Assembly (NCBI RefSeq): GCF_014084045.1
Contig: NZ_CP043732.1
Location: 2,914,001 to 2,978,000 of the forward strand
DNA from: Microbacterium esteraromaticum
Lineage (GTDB): Bacteria > Actinomycetota > Actinomycetes > Actinomycetales > Microbacteriaceae
Length of the DNA: 64,000 bases
Direction of reading: 5' to 3'
A model generated the notes under the pieces. It saw only the letters and a list, made by a program, of their open reading frames with translations. It did not search any database and was not told where the DNA came from. Positions 1-9,729 of this stretch are shown in pieces. The position numbers were made by a program, and so were the translations under genes. Each line of letters opens with the position of its first letter. Within the stretch, counting starts at the first letter, position 1.

Positions 1-297
1 GAGGCTTCCTCCGAAGCGGCGCTGCTCTGTGAGCACGCTGATCGCGGAGGCACCGCCCTGCTCGTAGAGAGAGGCCTGCAGGGCGGGATCGGGGATCTCG
101 GCCAGGGCACCTCGTGAGGGACTGGCGCGCTTGACCTCGGCGATGATCTTCACGCGATCCGCCGGGGCGAGAGCCGCGCGCGCATCACGCGCGGCGGGAC
201 GGGAGGCCGCGTCGCGTTCGACGACGGCGAGCGGACGCGACAGGGCGCGCTGCTCGGCATCCTCCACCGCGCCGGCCGTCAGGTCGGCGAGGACCAT
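1..297 (-). CDS. trpC: Indole-3-glycerol-phosphate synthase (N-terminal part, runs off the window)
   Basis: Only the first 99 codons are present; the gene leaves the window at base 1. The product would close the indole ring of tryptophan from CdRP in the cytoplasm. The family signature EVKRASPS is visible at residues 54-61, with the catalytic Glu54 and Lys56 (family numbering Glu51/Lys53) and Ser59. The ATG overlaps the stop of the upstream DUF6704 gene by one base (TGATG), the coupling seen throughout this operon. It follows the Trp-associated membrane protein gene, the usual Microbacteriaceae order in which trpB and trpA come next, outside the window. Identity is secure; the rest of the enzyme cannot be judged. 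Confidence 0.93.
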   Translation of the reverse strand, partial: MVLADLTAGAVEDAEQRALSRPLAVVERDAASRPAARDARAALAPADRVKIIAEVKRASPSRGALAEIPDPALQASLYEQGGASAISVLTEQRRFGGSL

Positions 298-527
298 CAG
301 TGCGCCTTCGGCTTGTACTTCGGGCCCTTCACACCCCACCCTGCCTTCGCCATCGCCCAGCCGACGATCGCGCCGATCACCACGATGGCGGCGCACACCC
401 AGACGGCGACGGGCTGCTCCAGGCAGAAGAAGACCGTGCCGGCGGTGAAGCCGACGAGCATGATCACGACGGCGGTCCAGGCAGCAGGCGAGTGTCCGTG
501 GCCGGGATCGGCGATCGGGTTGGTCAT
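297..527 (-). CDS. DUF6704 (HGxxPAAW) small membrane protein
   Basis: This 76-residue protein has the short motif His-Gly-His-Ser-Pro-Ala-Ala-Trp near residues 10-17, two hydrophobic segments (about 17-37 and 42-61) and a basic C-terminal tail. That matches the actinobacterial HGxxPAAW family, now DUF6704, found between the Trp-associated membrane protein and trpC. A GGAG ribosome site lies a few bases before the ATG. No biochemical role is known; the position suggests co-expression with tryptophan genes. It ends one base inside trpC's start. Confidence 0.85.
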   Translation of the reverse strand: MTNPIADPGHGHSPAAWTAVVIMLVGFTAGTVFFCLEQPVAVWVCAAIVVIGAIVGWAMAKAGWGVKGPKYKPKAH

Positions 528-561
528 GTTCTCCTCCGGGTGGTTAGGCGATGTCGACAGT

Positions 562-1155
562 CTATCGGGCCGAGTCCGTCGGATCGGTGCCGTGCGACAG
601 CTCGTCCCACGAATCGACCGCGTCGAGCGGGCCGGTGCCGTGGTGCGCGGCCTCGGAGGCGGAACGGTAGCGCCGCCCGCCTGCAGGCCAGCGGCGGGCG
701 GTGATCAGGACGAAGCCGGCTGCGAGACCGAGCACCACCCAGCAGAGCATCGCGATCACGGGCCACGCCGTGGCGGTCACCGCGGCCACGACCTCTCGCA
801 GGGACGCCTCGCCACCGAGACCGGTCGCCTCGGTCACCGCCGGTGCGATCGCCGAGAGAGGCGCCGCCCCGACCAGCGGAACGGTGCCGAGGATCAGAGC
901 GACGGAAGCGCCGAGACCCAGGACGGCGATGACGTGGCGCAGCACCGGGCCGGCGATCGAGAGCGCAGCCCCCAGCGCCAGCACGGCCAGAGAAAGCGGA
1001 GCGAGCAGCGGGTAGATCACGGCTCCCGTGACGCTCAGCGACTCCCCCGCATCGGCGCGCTGCACGGTCGCCCAGACCTGCGTCGACGAGATGATGCCGA
1101 CAGCGCCGGCGAGCAGGAACGCGAGCACACCTGTCATACGGGCGCGGCGCAGCAT
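562..1155 (-). CDS. Trp biosynthesis-associated membrane protein
   Basis: The 197-residue protein has about four hydrophobic segments (near residues 7-27, 46-66, 70-95 and 125-148) and a long charged cytoplasmic tail. This agrees with the Trp_oprn_chp family that sits in actinobacterial trp operons; its function is unknown. The start at 1155 is one base after the hisI stop and has GAGGTG upstream. A later in-frame ATG at 1137 is also possible. In relatives trpE usually lies immediately upstream, but here hisI does. Confidence 0.8.
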   Translation of the reverse strand: MLRRARMTGVLAFLLAGAVGIISSTQVWATVQRADAGESLSVTGAVIYPLLAPLSLAVLALGAALSIAGPVLRHVIAVLGLGASVALILGTVPLVGAAPLSAIAPAVTEATGLGGEASLREVVAAVTATAWPVIAMLCWVVLGLAAGFVLITARRWPAGGRRYRSASEAAHHGTGPLDAVDSWDELSHGTDPTDSAR

Positions 1156-1156
1156 G

Positions 1157-1501
1157 TCAGGACACCTCGCCGAGCGGAAGCTCCCGGCCGTCGAAGCAGG
1201 TGCGCGTGCCCGTGTGACACGCGGGCCCCTGCTGGTCGACCTGGAGGAGGATCGTATCGGCGTCGCAGTCGACCGCTACGCCGATGACGCGCTGAGTGTT
1301 GCCGGACGTGTCGCCCTTGCGCCAGTACTCCTGGCGCGAGCGAGACCAGTAGACGGCGCGGCCCCCTGTCAGCGTCCGTCGCAGCGCCTCGGCATCCATC
1401 CACGCGAGCATCAGGACCTCGCGCGTGTCGTGCTGCTGCACGATCACCGGTGCGAGCCCCGCGTCGTTCCATGCGATGTCCGGGATCTCGTGCGGCGTCA
1501 T
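1157..1501 (-). CDS. hisI: Phosphoribosyl-AMP cyclohydrolase
   Basis: HisI opens the adenine ring of phosphoribosyl-AMP, the third step of histidine synthesis. The 114 residues are a full-length monofunctional enzyme. The signature [17 protein letters not shown] spans residues 52-68, the metal-binding aspartates are Asp78, Asp80 and Asp82, and the zinc cysteines are Cys79, Cys95 and Cys102. The ATG overlaps the hisF stop as ATGA, so translation is probably coupled. HisE is a separate protein here, encoded at 3143-3406, not fused as in enterobacteria. Confidence 0.96.
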   Translation of the reverse strand: MTPHEIPDIAWNDAGLAPVIVQQHDTREVLMLAWMDAEALRRTLTGGRAVYWSRSRQEYWRKGDTSGNTQRVIGVAVDCDADTILLQVDQQGPACHTGTRTCFDGRELPLGEVS

Positions 1502-2259
1502 CGAACGACCACCCCGCCTGCACGCAGAGCGTCCTTGACCTCGCCGATCGTCAGCTGGCCGCTGTGGAACACGCTCGCGGCGAGCACGGCATCCGCCCCG
1601 GCCTCGATCGCCGGCGCGAAGTCGCCCACCTGTCCCGCTCCCCCTGACGCGATCACCGGCACCGCGGAGGCCTCGCGCATCAGACGGACGAGTTCGAGGT
1701 CGAAACCGTCCTTGGTGCCGTCGGCGTCGATGGAGTTGACCAGCAGCTCTCCCGCGCCGCGCTCGATGGCCTCACGCGCCCAGTCGAGGGCATCCAGCAT
1801 CGTCTCGGTGCGGCCGCCGTGCGTGGTGACCACGAAACCGGAGTGGGTCGTCGCCGCGCGCTTGACGTCGAGCGACAGCACGAGCACCTGGGCGCCGAAT
1901 CGGTCGGCGATCTCGTCGATCAGCGCCGGACGGGCGATGGCCGCGGAGTTGACGCCCACCTTGTCGGCGCCGACGGCGAGCAGACGCGCGACGTCGTCGA
2001 CGCTGCGCACACCGCCGCCCACGGTGAGCGGCACGAAGACCTGCTCGGCCGTTCGCTGCACGACGTCGTACGTGGTCGCGCGCGCATCGACCGTCGCGGT
2101 GACATCGAGGAAGGTGATCTCATCGGCGCCCTGTGCGGCGTAGTGCGATGCGAGCTCGACCGGGTCGCCCATGTCGCGCAGGTTCTGGAAGTTCACGCCC
2201 TTCACTACGCGTCCCGCGGCGACGTCGAGGCAGGGGATCACTCGGGCGGCGAGCGTCAT
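1498..2259 (-). CDS. hisF: Imidazole glycerol phosphate synthase, cyclase subunit
   Basis: HisF makes imidazole glycerol phosphate and AICAR using ammonia supplied by HisH. The (beta/alpha)8 barrel is 253 residues, the usual length. The N-terminal [17 protein letters not shown] carries catalytic Asp12, and the second catalytic aspartate is in LSLDVKRA near residue 130. The ATG at 2259 overlaps the hisG stop (TGATG); the open frame extends further upstream, but that part lies inside hisG and has no family similarity. hisH, hisA, hisB, hisC and hisD are not in the window. Confidence 0.97.
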   Translation of the reverse strand: MTLAARVIPCLDVAAGRVVKGVNFQNLRDMGDPVELASHYAAQGADEITFLDVTATVDARATTYDVVQRTAEQVFVPLTVGGGVRSVDDVARLLAVGADKVGVNSAAIARPALIDEIADRFGAQVLVLSLDVKRAATTHSGFVVTTHGGRTETMLDALDWAREAIERGAGELLVNSIDADGTKDGFDLELVRLMREASAVPVIASGGAGQVGDFAPAIEAGADAVLAASVFHSGQLTIGEVKDALRAGGVVVR

Positions 2260-3101
2260 CAGAGCCTCGCCGCGTGGATGGCGGTGACGAGGATCGCTCT
2301 CGCGCCGAGGGCGTAGAGGTCGTCCATCACCTGGTTCACGCCCTTGCGGGGAACCATGACGCGCACGGCCACCCACTCGGGATCGCGCAGCGGTGAGATG
2401 GTGGGCGACTCGCGGCCTCCCGCGATCTCGACGGCCTGATCGACCAGGTGCACGGGCAGGTCGTAGTCGAGCAGCACGTAGCGGCGGGCCACCATGACAC
2501 CGCGAAGCCGGCGCAGCAGCCGGTCGGTGCCCGGCACGTCGCCCGGACGGCTGATGAGCACGGCCTCGGACTCGATGATGACCGGTCCGAAGATCTCGAG
2601 CCCTGCCTGCCGCAGCGTCGTGCCGGTCTCCACCACGTCGGCGATCACATCGGCGACGCCGAGGCGTACGGCCGATTCGACGGCGCCGTCGAGCGGGACG
2701 AGCTCGGCTGTCACCCCGTTCTCGCGCAGGAAGTCGTCGACGAGACCAGGGTAGGCCGACGCGACCCTCACTCCCTCGAGGTCCTGGATCGACGTGTAGC
2801 GGCCGGGAGGGGCGGCGAAGCGGAACGTCGAGCGGGCGAATCCCAGCTGCTCGATCTCGCGCGCATCGTCCTGGCGCACGTCGCGCAGCAGGTCGCGTCC
2901 GGTGATGCCGACGTCGAGGGCGCCCGACGCCACGTAGGTGGCGATGTCACGTGGGCGGAGGTAGAAGAACTCGACGTCGCTGTCGGCGTCGATGACGTGC
3001 AGGGTCTTGGGGTCGCGGCGTCCGGTGTATCCGGCCTCCGCGAGCATCTCGGCGGCTGTCTCTGAGAGCGAGCCCTTGTTCGGAACGGCGATGCGCAGCA
3101 T
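2259..3101 (-). CDS. hisG: ATP phosphoribosyltransferase, long form
   Basis: HisG joins ATP and PRPP, the first and feedback-controlled step of histidine synthesis. The 280-residue length and the C-terminal ACT-like part (about residues 205-280) identify the long hexameric form, which binds histidine and needs no HisZ. The PRPP-binding stretch [12 protein letters not shown] is near residues 158-169. It is the second gene of the minus-strand hisE-hisG-hisF-hisI run, with 41 bases between the hisE stop and its ATG. Confidence 0.97.
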   Translation of the reverse strand: MLRIAVPNKGSLSETAAEMLAEAGYTGRRDPKTLHVIDADSDVEFFYLRPRDIATYVASGALDVGITGRDLLRDVRQDDAREIEQLGFARSTFRFAAPPGRYTSIQDLEGVRVASAYPGLVDDFLRENGVTAELVPLDGAVESAVRLGVADVIADVVETGTTLRQAGLEIFGPVIIESEAVLISRPGDVPGTDRLLRRLRGVMVARRYVLLDYDLPVHLVDQAVEIAGGRESPTISPLRDPEWVAVRVMVPRKGVNQVMDDLYALGARAILVTAIHAARL

Positions 3102-3142
3102 GGATGTCTTTCGTCTCTAGTGAACGGTCGTCTGAGCGTCGT

Positions 3143-3406
3143 TCACAGATGTCGGTAGACGTCCTCGAGGCTCAGCCCCTTGGCGAGCATCATGACCTGC
3201 AGGTGGTAGAGCAGCTGCGAGATCTCCTCGGCGGCGGCGTCATCCGACTCGTACTCAGCCGCCATCCAGACCTCGGCCGCCTCCTCGACGATCTTCTTGC
3301 CTATCGCATGCACTCCGCGATCCAGCTGTGCGACGGTGCCCGAGCCCTCGGGACGCTCGAGCGCGGTCGCGCTGAGCTCGGCGAACAGTTCGTCGAATGT
3401 CTTCAC
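3143..3406 (-). CDS. hisE: Phosphoribosyl-ATP diphosphatase
   Basis: HisE removes diphosphate from phosphoribosyl-ATP, the second step of histidine synthesis. The 87-residue all-helical protein shows the MazG-type metal motif [11 protein letters not shown] near residues 41-51. It begins with GTG at 3406, overlapping the rpe stop as GTGA; no better start lies downstream. Being directly downstream of rpe, it may be co-transcribed with the ribosome/primosome cluster as well as the his genes. Confidence 0.95.
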   Translation of the reverse strand: MKTFDELFAELSATALERPEGSGTVAQLDRGVHAIGKKIVEEAAEVWMAAEYESDDAAAEEISQLLYHLQVMMLAKGLSLEDVYRHL

Positions 3407-4083
3407 GATTCCAGGCTAGCCGCTCGCGCGCGCTCGCGAAGACCGATGACCGCTGCTTCGATGTCGGCGGCGCCGTACACCGCGGATCCGGCGACGAAGG
3501 TGTCTGCCCCTGCCGCGGCGGCCTGTGCGATCGTGGCGTCGGAGATCCCGCCGTCGACCTGCAGCCAGACATCGGAACCCCGTCGGCGTGCCTCATCGCG
3601 CAGCGCGCGGAGCTTCGGCATCGTCTCCGGCATGAAGCCCTGGCCGCCGAAGCCGGGCTCGACCGTCATCACGAGGATCTGGTCGAACTCGTCGAGGATG
3701 TCGTAGAGCGACTCCCCCGCCGTCCCCGGCTTGATCGCCACGCCCGCGCGAGCTCCGATCGACCGCAGTCGCCGTGCCAGTGCGACGGGGTCGGCCGCCG
3801 CCTCGAGATGGAACGTCACACTCGCAGCCCCGAGCTCGGCGTACCCGGGTGCCCATCTGTCGGGGTCGCTGATCATCAGATGCACGTCGAGCGGGATCGG
3901 GCTGGTCGCCTGGATGCGCTCGACCATCTGCGGTCCGAAGGTGAGGTTGGGCACGAAGTGGTTGTCCATCACGTCGACGTGCGCGAAATCGGCTGTGGCT
4001 ATCCGCGCCAGCTCGGCCTGCATGTTGGCGAAGTCGGCGGCGAGGATGCTCGGGTTGATGCGCGGTGCGGTGGGGAGGCTCAC
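3403..4083 (-). CDS. rpe: Ribulose-phosphate 3-epimerase
   Basis: Rpe interconverts ribulose-5-phosphate and xylulose-5-phosphate in the pentose phosphate pathway. Visible motifs are [13 protein letters not shown] at the N terminus, [11 protein letters not shown] with the metal/catalytic Asp and His, [16 protein letters not shown] and VDGGIS, giving a complete TIM barrel of 226 residues. The GTG start at 4083 overlaps the rsmB stop (GTGA) and has AAAGGAC seven bases upstream; the frame is open further upstream, but that part is rsmB in another frame. Confidence 0.96.
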   Translation of the reverse strand: MSLPTAPRINPSILAADFANMQAELARIATADFAHVDVMDNHFVPNLTFGPQMVERIQATSPIPLDVHLMISDPDRWAPGYAELGAASVTFHLEAAADPVALARRLRSIGARAGVAIKPGTAGESLYDILDEFDQILVMTVEPGFGGQGFMPETMPKLRALRDEARRRGSDVWLQVDGGISDATIAQAAAAGADTFVAGSAVYGAADIEAAVIGLRERARAASLES

Positions 4084-5477
4084 GGCTGTGTCCTTTCCGG
4101 ATCGGTGCGCTGCAGCAGCGCGAGGAACATCGCGTCGGTCCCGTGGCGATGCGGCCACAGCTGTGCGCCGCCGCTTCCGGGCCCGTCGGCCTGGCGCGGA
4201 GCGAGGTCGATCGGCGACTGGGAGACATCGGCTATGACGGCGCGGGTGTCGAGTTCGGTGACGTCATCGCGACGGCGCAGCATCTCGGCCACGACGCCCG
4301 TCGTCTCGGCCAGATGCGGCGAGCAGGTGGCGTAGCCGACGACGCCCCCGGGTGCGAGTGCATCGATCGCCGCGTCGAGCAGCTGCGTCTGCAGGTCGAC
4401 GAGCTCGGCGACGTCGCCGGGCGACTTGCGCCAGCGGGCCTCCGGCCTTCGCCGCAGCGCACCGAGGCCGGTGCACGGCGCGTCGACGAGGATGCGGTCG
4501 AAGGTGGCCGGATGCCGCGCCGCGAGCACACGGCCGTCCTCCTCATGCACCGGCACCTCGATCGGGAGCGGACGCACGGCGTGGCGCACGAGCCCTGCCC
4601 GTGCGGGAACGACCTCGTTCGCCTCGAGACTCGCCCCGGCCTCGAGCGCGAGCGCAGCGAGCATCGCGGTCTTCCCGCCGGGGCCGGCGCAGAGATCAAG
4701 CCAGCGCTCCCCCGCGCGCGGGGATGCAGCCGCCGCCAGGGCGAGTGCGACGAGCTGCGAGCCCTCGTCCTGAACGCGAATGGCGCCGTCGGCGCCGGCG
4801 ATGAGCTGCCGCGGGTCTCCGCCGGGCGATCCGAACGCGGTCGCGGCATAGGGACGACGAGGCGCACCCGGTTCGGCGAGCCCGGGAAGGGCCGCCAGGG
4901 TGACCTCGGGCGCGTCGTTGTCGGAGTCAAGGAGCTGCTCGAGCTCTTCCGCCCTGCCTTCGGCGGCGAGGGCGCGGCGCAGCGCTCGGATCACCCACAC
5001 CGGGTGGGCAGTGCGCAGTGACAGACGCTCGTCGTCCGAGCGCGCACCTGCTTCGATCCGCTTCTGCCAGGTGTCGGAGTCGTCGCGGCCGATCCGGCGC
5101 AGCACCGCGTTCGCGAACCCCGACGCCCCGCGTCCCGCCTCCGCGGCCACGAGGGAGACCGACTCGTTCACAGCCGCGTGCGCCGCCACCCTGGTCGACA
5201 GCAGCTGGTGGGCTCCGAGGCGCAGGGCATCCAGCACCGCCGAATCGATCTGCGTGACGGGTCGGCCTGCGGCCTCGGCGATGATCGCGTCGTAGGTGCC
5301 CCTGCGCCGCAGGGTGCCGTACGCCAGCTCGGTCGCCAGTCCGGCATCCTGCGGGTTCAGGTTCGCCTCGACGATCAGTTTCGGCAGCAGCAGATTCGCG
5401 TACGCGTCGTCGTCCGACACGGCTCGGAGCACGTCGTAGGCGACCCAGCGCGCGGCCTGGATCTTGGGCGCACTCAC
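4080..5477 (-). CDS. rsmB: 16S rRNA (cytosine-967-C5) methyltransferase
   Basis: RsmB (Sun/Fmu) methylates C967 of 16S rRNA with SAM. The 465-residue product has an N-terminal NusB-like RNA-binding helical domain (about 1-145) and a C-terminal Rossmann methyltransferase. Visible are the SAM motif DLCAGPGGKTAML, the DAPCTGLGALRRRPEARW motif with one conserved cysteine and YATCSPHLAET with the other; two cysteines are typical of RNA m5C enzymes. The GTG at 5477 overlaps the fmt stop (GTGA). It lies in the usual actinobacterial order priA-fmt-rsmB-rpe. Confidence 0.95.
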   Translation of the reverse strand: MSAPKIQAARWVAYDVLRAVSDDDAYANLLLPKLIVEANLNPQDAGLATELAYGTLRRRGTYDAIIAEAAGRPVTQIDSAVLDALRLGAHQLLSTRVAAHAAVNESVSLVAAEAGRGASGFANAVLRRIGRDDSDTWQKRIEAGARSDDERLSLRTAHPVWVIRALRRALAAEGRAEELEQLLDSDNDAPEVTLAALPGLAEPGAPRRPYAATAFGSPGGDPRQLIAGADGAIRVQDEGSQLVALALAAAASPRAGERWLDLCAGPGGKTAMLAALALEAGASLEANEVVPARAGLVRHAVRPLPIEVPVHEEDGRVLAARHPATFDRILVDAPCTGLGALRRRPEARWRKSPGDVAELVDLQTQLLDAAIDALAPGGVVGYATCSPHLAETTGVVAEMLRRRDDVTELDTRAVIADVSQSPIDLAPRQADGPGSGGAQLWPHRHGTDAMFLALLQRTDPERTQP

Positions 5478-6397
5478 GATCCGGCCTTCGGGGAATCGCC
5501 GTCGCGCAGGCCGCGCCACCAGTCAGCTGCGTTCATCGGTCCCTTGCCGGCGGGCTGCAGGCGGGTGACAGCCAGCGGCGTCGTGCCGGTGCCGATGAGC
5601 ACGCCGGTCTTCACGCCCTCCATCTGGCCCGGCTCGAGCCGCGGTGCGTCGGCAGGTGCGTGTGCGGCGGTGAGGATCTTCAGTCGGGCGCCGCCCAGGG
5701 TCGTGTGCGCACCCGGCTCCGGCGTGACGCCCCGATACCGTGCGTAGACGAGGTCGAGCGGCTGCGTCCAGTCGATGACGCCGTCGTCGAGTGTGAGCTT
5801 GGGCGCGAGCGTGGGGCTACCCTGCTGCGGAAGCGCGCGAGCCGACCCCTCTTCGATGCCGTCGACGACGTCGACCGTGAGCGAGGCGCCGTCCTTTGCG
5901 AGCACCTCCAGCACCAGGTCGGCGGTCGCGTCGGACGGGACGGGAACCGTGCGCATGGCGAACACGTCGCCCGCATCGAGAGCCGGCACGAGCTGGAACA
6001 CCGCGACTCCGAGGTCGGGGTCGCCGTTGATCAGCGCCCGCTGCACCGGTGCCGCCCCGCGCCACCGCGGCAGCAGCGAGAAGTGCAGGTTGATCCAGCC
6101 CTTCCCAGGTGCGGACAGCAGCGGTTCGCGAACGATGCCGCCGTATGCGACGATCACGCCGAGGGCGGCGTCGAGCGCCGTGATCCGCGCGGTCACCTCT
6201 TCGTCGAGCCGCGCGGCCTTGATGACCGGGATTCCGAGCTGCTCCGCCGCCGCGGCTACGGGCGACGGGGTCAGCACCCTCTTGCGGCCGAATGGCGCGT
6301 CGGGACGGGTGATGACCGCCGCGATCTCGTGCCGGTCGGCGAGAGCCTGAAGGGTCGGGACGGCGACGGCTGGCGTGCCTGCGAAGACGAGGCGCAT
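5474..6397 (-). CDS. fmt: Methionyl-tRNA formyltransferase
   Basis: Fmt formylates initiator Met-tRNA with 10-formyl-THF. The 307-residue enzyme begins MRLVFAGTPAVAVPTL and contains the catalytic region NLHFSLLPRWRGAAPVQ with conserved Asn and His, followed by a C-terminal OB-like domain (about 205-307). The ATG at 6397 has an AGAACC-type upstream sequence; the longer open frame upstream is priA-antisense noise. It sits 37 bases downstream of priA and overlaps rsmB. Confidence 0.96.
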   Translation of the reverse strand: MRLVFAGTPAVAVPTLQALADRHEIAAVITRPDAPFGRKRVLTPSPVAAAAEQLGIPVIKAARLDEEVTARITALDAALGVIVAYGGIVREPLLSAPGKGWINLHFSLLPRWRGAAPVQRALINGDPDLGVAVFQLVPALDAGDVFAMRTVPVPSDATADLVLEVLAKDGASLTVDVVDGIEEGSARALPQQGSPTLAPKLTLDDGVIDWTQPLDLVYARYRGVTPEPGAHTTLGGARLKILTAAHAPADAPRLEPGQMEGVKTGVLIGTGTTPLAVTRLQPAGKGPMNAADWWRGLRDGDSPKAGS

Positions 6398-6434
6398 GAA
6401 AGGTTCTCCGGTCGGTCGAGCGCTGGTCGGGTGA

Positions 6435-8414
6435 TCAGATGTCCGGTTCGAGGATATCGAGATGGACGGAGAGTGCGATGCGCTGCCTGCCGCGGCCTCG
6501 ACGGCTCTGGGCCGCATCTGCCACGACGCTCGCACGCAGGGTGTCCGCAACCCTCTGCCCCGCTGCGTAAGCGAATCGCACCAGGGCTCGCACCCGTCCC
6601 TCGTCGTCGATCGGCACGGGTCCGAGCACGGCCTCTCCGCCGATGCCGATGTCGGAGAGAGCCGAGAGCGCCGAGCGGACCGACGCAGGGACGCCCTCGA
6701 TCTGAGCGAATCGGGCGGTCGGCGGCATGTGCAGCGGCATCCGCGCCTCCAGCTCGGAGCGGGCATAGGCCGCACCGGACCAGGTGGCGAGAGCTCGCGC
6801 GACCGGCCCGTCGACGCCGACGAGGTGCACGGGTGCTCCTGCGGCCGCGAGGGCGGCGGCGTTCGACCACCAGCGCAGGCAGGACTCGCCGATGCGAAGG
6901 TCGGGCGCCTGCAGCATCCGCGCGCCGTCGAGCAGGATGACCGCCCGATATCCGCCGGCGGCGACGGGTTCCGCGCCGCGCGTGGCGACGACCAGCGCGG
7001 GGCCGTCGCCGACGTGCTGCACGGTGTGCGCGCCGTCTGACACGATCACCCGCACTCCGGGGAAAGCGCGCCCGAGCTCATCGGCTGTGCGCTCGGTGCC
7101 GGATGAGGCCAGGCGGACCTGGTCGGAGGAGCATTCCGCACAGCGCCAGGAGTGGGCGGAGCGGCCGCACCAACCGCATACCGGAACGGCTCCGCGACGG
7201 CGCGCGCCGAGCGGTCCGCCGCACTGAAGGCAGCGCGCGGGATGCCTGCAGGAGGCGCAGACGAGGGTGGGTGAGAAACCGGGCCGGGCGACCTGCACGA
7301 GCACGGGGCCCTCGGAGGCCGCGGCACGCGCCGTGGCGAATGCGCTCGAGGGAACCCGCTGACCCGTCGTCTGCTCGAGCTCCTGGGGTGTGCTCAGTCG
7401 CACGTTCGGGATGACGCGCCTCAGTGCCGTGATGTCGCGCAGCCAGCCGTGCTGCACCAGGCGCTCGATGTCGGTCGAACGGGTGTGCGAGACGAAGAGC
7501 AGAGCGCTCTCCTCCTGCTCCTGCCGGATGAGGGCCGCATCCCTGGCATGCACGTACGGCGCAAGAGGTTCTGCCAGCAGCGGGTCGGAATCGTCCCACA
7601 GCGCGACGAGCCCTGCTCTGGCCGGCGAATACACGGCAGACCGGTTGCCGACGACGATGCACGGTGCGTCGTCCAGGGTGCGCAGGAACGCACGGTACCG
7701 GTCGGGATTCGGCTGCCTGGCGTCGTGCCGCACGATCGCTCGACTCGGGACGAGCGTCTCGAGGGCGGCGAGGAGCAGCTCCTGGTCTCGATAGTCGGGC
7801 ACGACGAGGACGCTCGATCGTCCCTCCGCAAGCTGCCCGGCGGCCGCCGCGGCGAGCAGTGCCGCCCATCCGGGCTCCGAGCCGACCTGCACGGGGATCG
7901 CCTCCACCGCTGCCCGACCGCGCTCGGCGATCACCTCGGCGAGACCGTCGTAGCGCCCGATCACCTCGTGCGCGCGGACGAGGGCATCCGGATCGAGGTC
8001 GATGGTCTCATCGACCGGCGACCACGCCTTCTCGACTCGCACCTGCCTCTTGGGGATCGCCAGGCGCAGCACGTCTGATGCCGATCCTGCGGCCCGATCG
8101 GCTGCACGGCGTGCGAGCCGGTACAGCCGGTCGGGCATCACCACGGTCGCAGAGACCACGCTCTCGATCTCAGACAGCGTGCGGGTGGGGTCCGGCTCCA
8201 CGTCGACCTCGACGACGAACCCGTCGACGACGCGTCCGGCGGTGCGAAGCGGCGCCTTGATCCGCACCCCCGGGGTGATCTCGCCGAGCCCGTCCGGCAC
8301 CGCGTAGTCGAACAGTCTGTCCAGCTGCGGCAGCGGCGAATCGATCAGCACACGGGCGATCCGGCGCCCCTCCGCCGGGGTCTCCGGGGTGCGCTCGGGA
8401 CGAGCGTCCGACAC
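6435..8414 (-). CDS. priA: PriA-like primosomal protein lacking the helicase motifs
   Basis: The 659-residue protein aligns with PriA: N-terminal DNA-binding domain (about 20-120), a helicase-core-like middle, and a zinc region with the pairs CASC, CLQC, CGWC and CAEC. The Walker A loop (GxxGxGKT) is replaced by VGSEPGWAAL, and the DEEH box by LWDDSDP, so ATP hydrolysis is unlikely. This loss is known for actinobacterial PriA homologues, which probably act as replication-restart scaffolds without unwinding DNA. The GTG at 8414 lies seven bases after the metK stop with GAGG upstream; the longer frame extends into metK and is spurious. Confidence 0.93.
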   Translation of the reverse strand: MSDARPERTPETPAEGRRIARVLIDSPLPQLDRLFDYAVPDGLGEITPGVRIKAPLRTAGRVVDGFVVEVDVEPDPTRTLSEIESVVSATVVMPDRLYRLARRAADRAAGSASDVLRLAIPKRQVRVEKAWSPVDETIDLDPDALVRAHEVIGRYDGLAEVIAERGRAAVEAIPVQVGSEPGWAALLAAAAAGQLAEGRSSVLVVPDYRDQELLLAALETLVPSRAIVRHDARQPNPDRYRAFLRTLDDAPCIVVGNRSAVYSPARAGLVALWDDSDPLLAEPLAPYVHARDAALIRQEQEESALLFVSHTRSTDIERLVQHGWLRDITALRRVIPNVRLSTPQELEQTTGQRVPSSAFATARAAASEGPVLVQVARPGFSPTLVCASCRHPARCLQCGGPLGARRRGAVPVCGWCGRSAHSWRCAECSSDQVRLASSGTERTADELGRAFPGVRVIVSDGAHTVQHVGDGPALVVATRGAEPVAAGGYRAVILLDGARMLQAPDLRIGESCLRWWSNAAALAAAGAPVHLVGVDGPVARALATWSGAAYARSELEARMPLHMPPTARFAQIEGVPASVRSALSALSDIGIGGEAVLGPVPIDDEGRVRALVRFAYAAGQRVADTLRASVVADAAQSRRGRGRQRIALSVHLDILEPDI

Positions 8415-8421
8415 GGCGGCC

Positions 8422-9618
8422 TCAGAGGCCGGCTGCGCGGCGCAGGTCGTCGGCGCGGTCGGTGCGCTCCCAGGTGAAATCGGGCAGCTCGCGACCGAAG
8501 TGGCCATACGCGGCGGTCTGCGCGTAGATCGGACGCAGCAGGTCGAGCTCCTCGATGATGGCCTGAGGGCGCAGGTCGAACACCTTCGAGATCGCCTCGG
8601 TGATCGTCTCGTCTGAGACGCGCCCGGTGCCGAACGTCTCGACGTACAGCCCGACCGGACGGGCAACGCCGATCGCATATGCGACCTGAACCTCGGCGCG
8701 GTCGGCGAGGCCGGCTGCCACGACGTTCTTGGCCACCCAGCGCATCGCGTAGGCGCCCGAGCGGTCGACCTTCGAGGGGTCCTTTCCGCTGAACGCACCG
8801 CCGCCGTGACGCGCCGCGCCGCCGTAGGTGTCGATGATGATCTTGCGGCCTGTCAGACCCGCATCGCCCTTCGGGCCACCTGTGACGAACGGGCCGGCCG
8901 GGTTGATGTAGTAGGTGAGGTCGTCGGCGAGGTCGAGCCCGGTCTGCTCGAGCACCGGGTCGATCACGACATCGCGGACGAGCTGCTTGAGCTCGTCCTG
9001 CGGGATGTCGGGGTGGTGCTGCGTCGAGAGCACGACCGCATCGACCGTCTTCGGGGTGAAGCCGTCGTAGCCGAGGGTCACCTGCGTCTTGCCGTCCGGA
9101 CGCAGGAAGGCCAGCTCGCCCGAGCGGCGCACCTCGGTGAGGCGCTCGGCGATTCGGTGCGCAGTCCATGCGGCCATCGGCATGAGCTGCGGAGTCTCGT
9201 TGGTGGCGAAGCCGAACATGATGCCCTGATCACCGGCGCCCAGCTCGTCGCGGGGGTCGGTCGAGCCGCCGTCGCGCTGCTCCTGCGCCTGGTCGACGCC
9301 GTTGGCGATGTCGGTGGACTGCTCGCCGACCGAGATGCTCACCCCGCACGACGAGCCGTCGAATCCGGTGTCGCTGGAGGTGTAGCCGATGCGGTTGACG
9401 ACGTCTCGCACGATGGTCGGGATGTCGACGTAGCCCTCGGTGCGGATCTCGCCCGCGACGTGGACCAGGCCGGTCGTCACGAGCGTCTCCACGGCGACGC
9501 GGGAGCCGCGGTCGACGGTGAGGAGCCCGTCGAGGATGCTGTCGGAGATCTGGTCGCAGATCTTGTCGGGGTGTCCCTCGGTGACGGACTCGGACGTGAA
9601 CAGGCGCAGGGCGCTCAT
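8422..9618 (-). CDS. metK: S-adenosylmethionine synthetase
   Basis: MetK makes SAM from ATP and methionine. The 398 residues are full length. Motifs include [18 protein letters not shown] at the N terminus (catalytic His and metal-binding Asp), [12 protein letters not shown] (ATP-binding signature 1) and [19 protein letters not shown] (signature 2, P-loop). It lies between rpoZ and priA on the minus strand. In many actinobacteria coaBC lies between rpoZ and metK; that gene is not here, only about 110 bases with a terminator-like hairpin. Confidence 0.97.
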   Translation of the reverse strand: MSALRLFTSESVTEGHPDKICDQISDSILDGLLTVDRGSRVAVETLVTTGLVHVAGEIRTEGYVDIPTIVRDVVNRIGYTSSDTGFDGSSCGVSISVGEQSTDIANGVDQAQEQRDGGSTDPRDELGAGDQGIMFGFATNETPQLMPMAAWTAHRIAERLTEVRRSGELAFLRPDGKTQVTLGYDGFTPKTVDAVVLSTQHHPDIPQDELKQLVRDVVIDPVLEQTGLDLADDLTYYINPAGPFVTGGPKGDAGLTGRKIIIDTYGGAARHGGGAFSGKDPSKVDRSGAYAMRWVAKNVVAAGLADRAEVQVAYAIGVARPVGLYVETFGTGRVSDETITEAISKVFDLRPQAIIEELDLLRPIYAQTAAYGHFGRELPDFTWERTDRADDLRRAAGL

Positions 9619-9680
9619 CGGGGCTCCAAAGCGGGGTCGTGTGGCGGAGCCGGTGCGGGCTCGACGCCAGTGTGCATGAA

Positions 9681-9712
9681 GCCGCCGACATCCGGATGAG
9701 GACGTCGGCGGC
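9681..9712 (-). terminator. Hairpin after rpoZ
   Basis: Arms GCCGCCGAC (9681-9689) and GTCGGCGGC (9704-9712) are perfect complements with a 14-base loop; one more base pair extends the stem. It lies between rpoZ and metK on the minus strand. There is no long T run, as is common for actinobacterial terminators. It probably ends or attenuates rpoZ transcripts before metK. Confidence 0.6.
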
Positions 9713-9729
9713 TCACAGTGCGGAGAGGA

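Noticed and set aside
9619..9729. SAM riboswitch before metK
   Set aside because: The gap is only 110 bases and holds a simple hairpin; none of the SAM-binding RNA motifs is seen.
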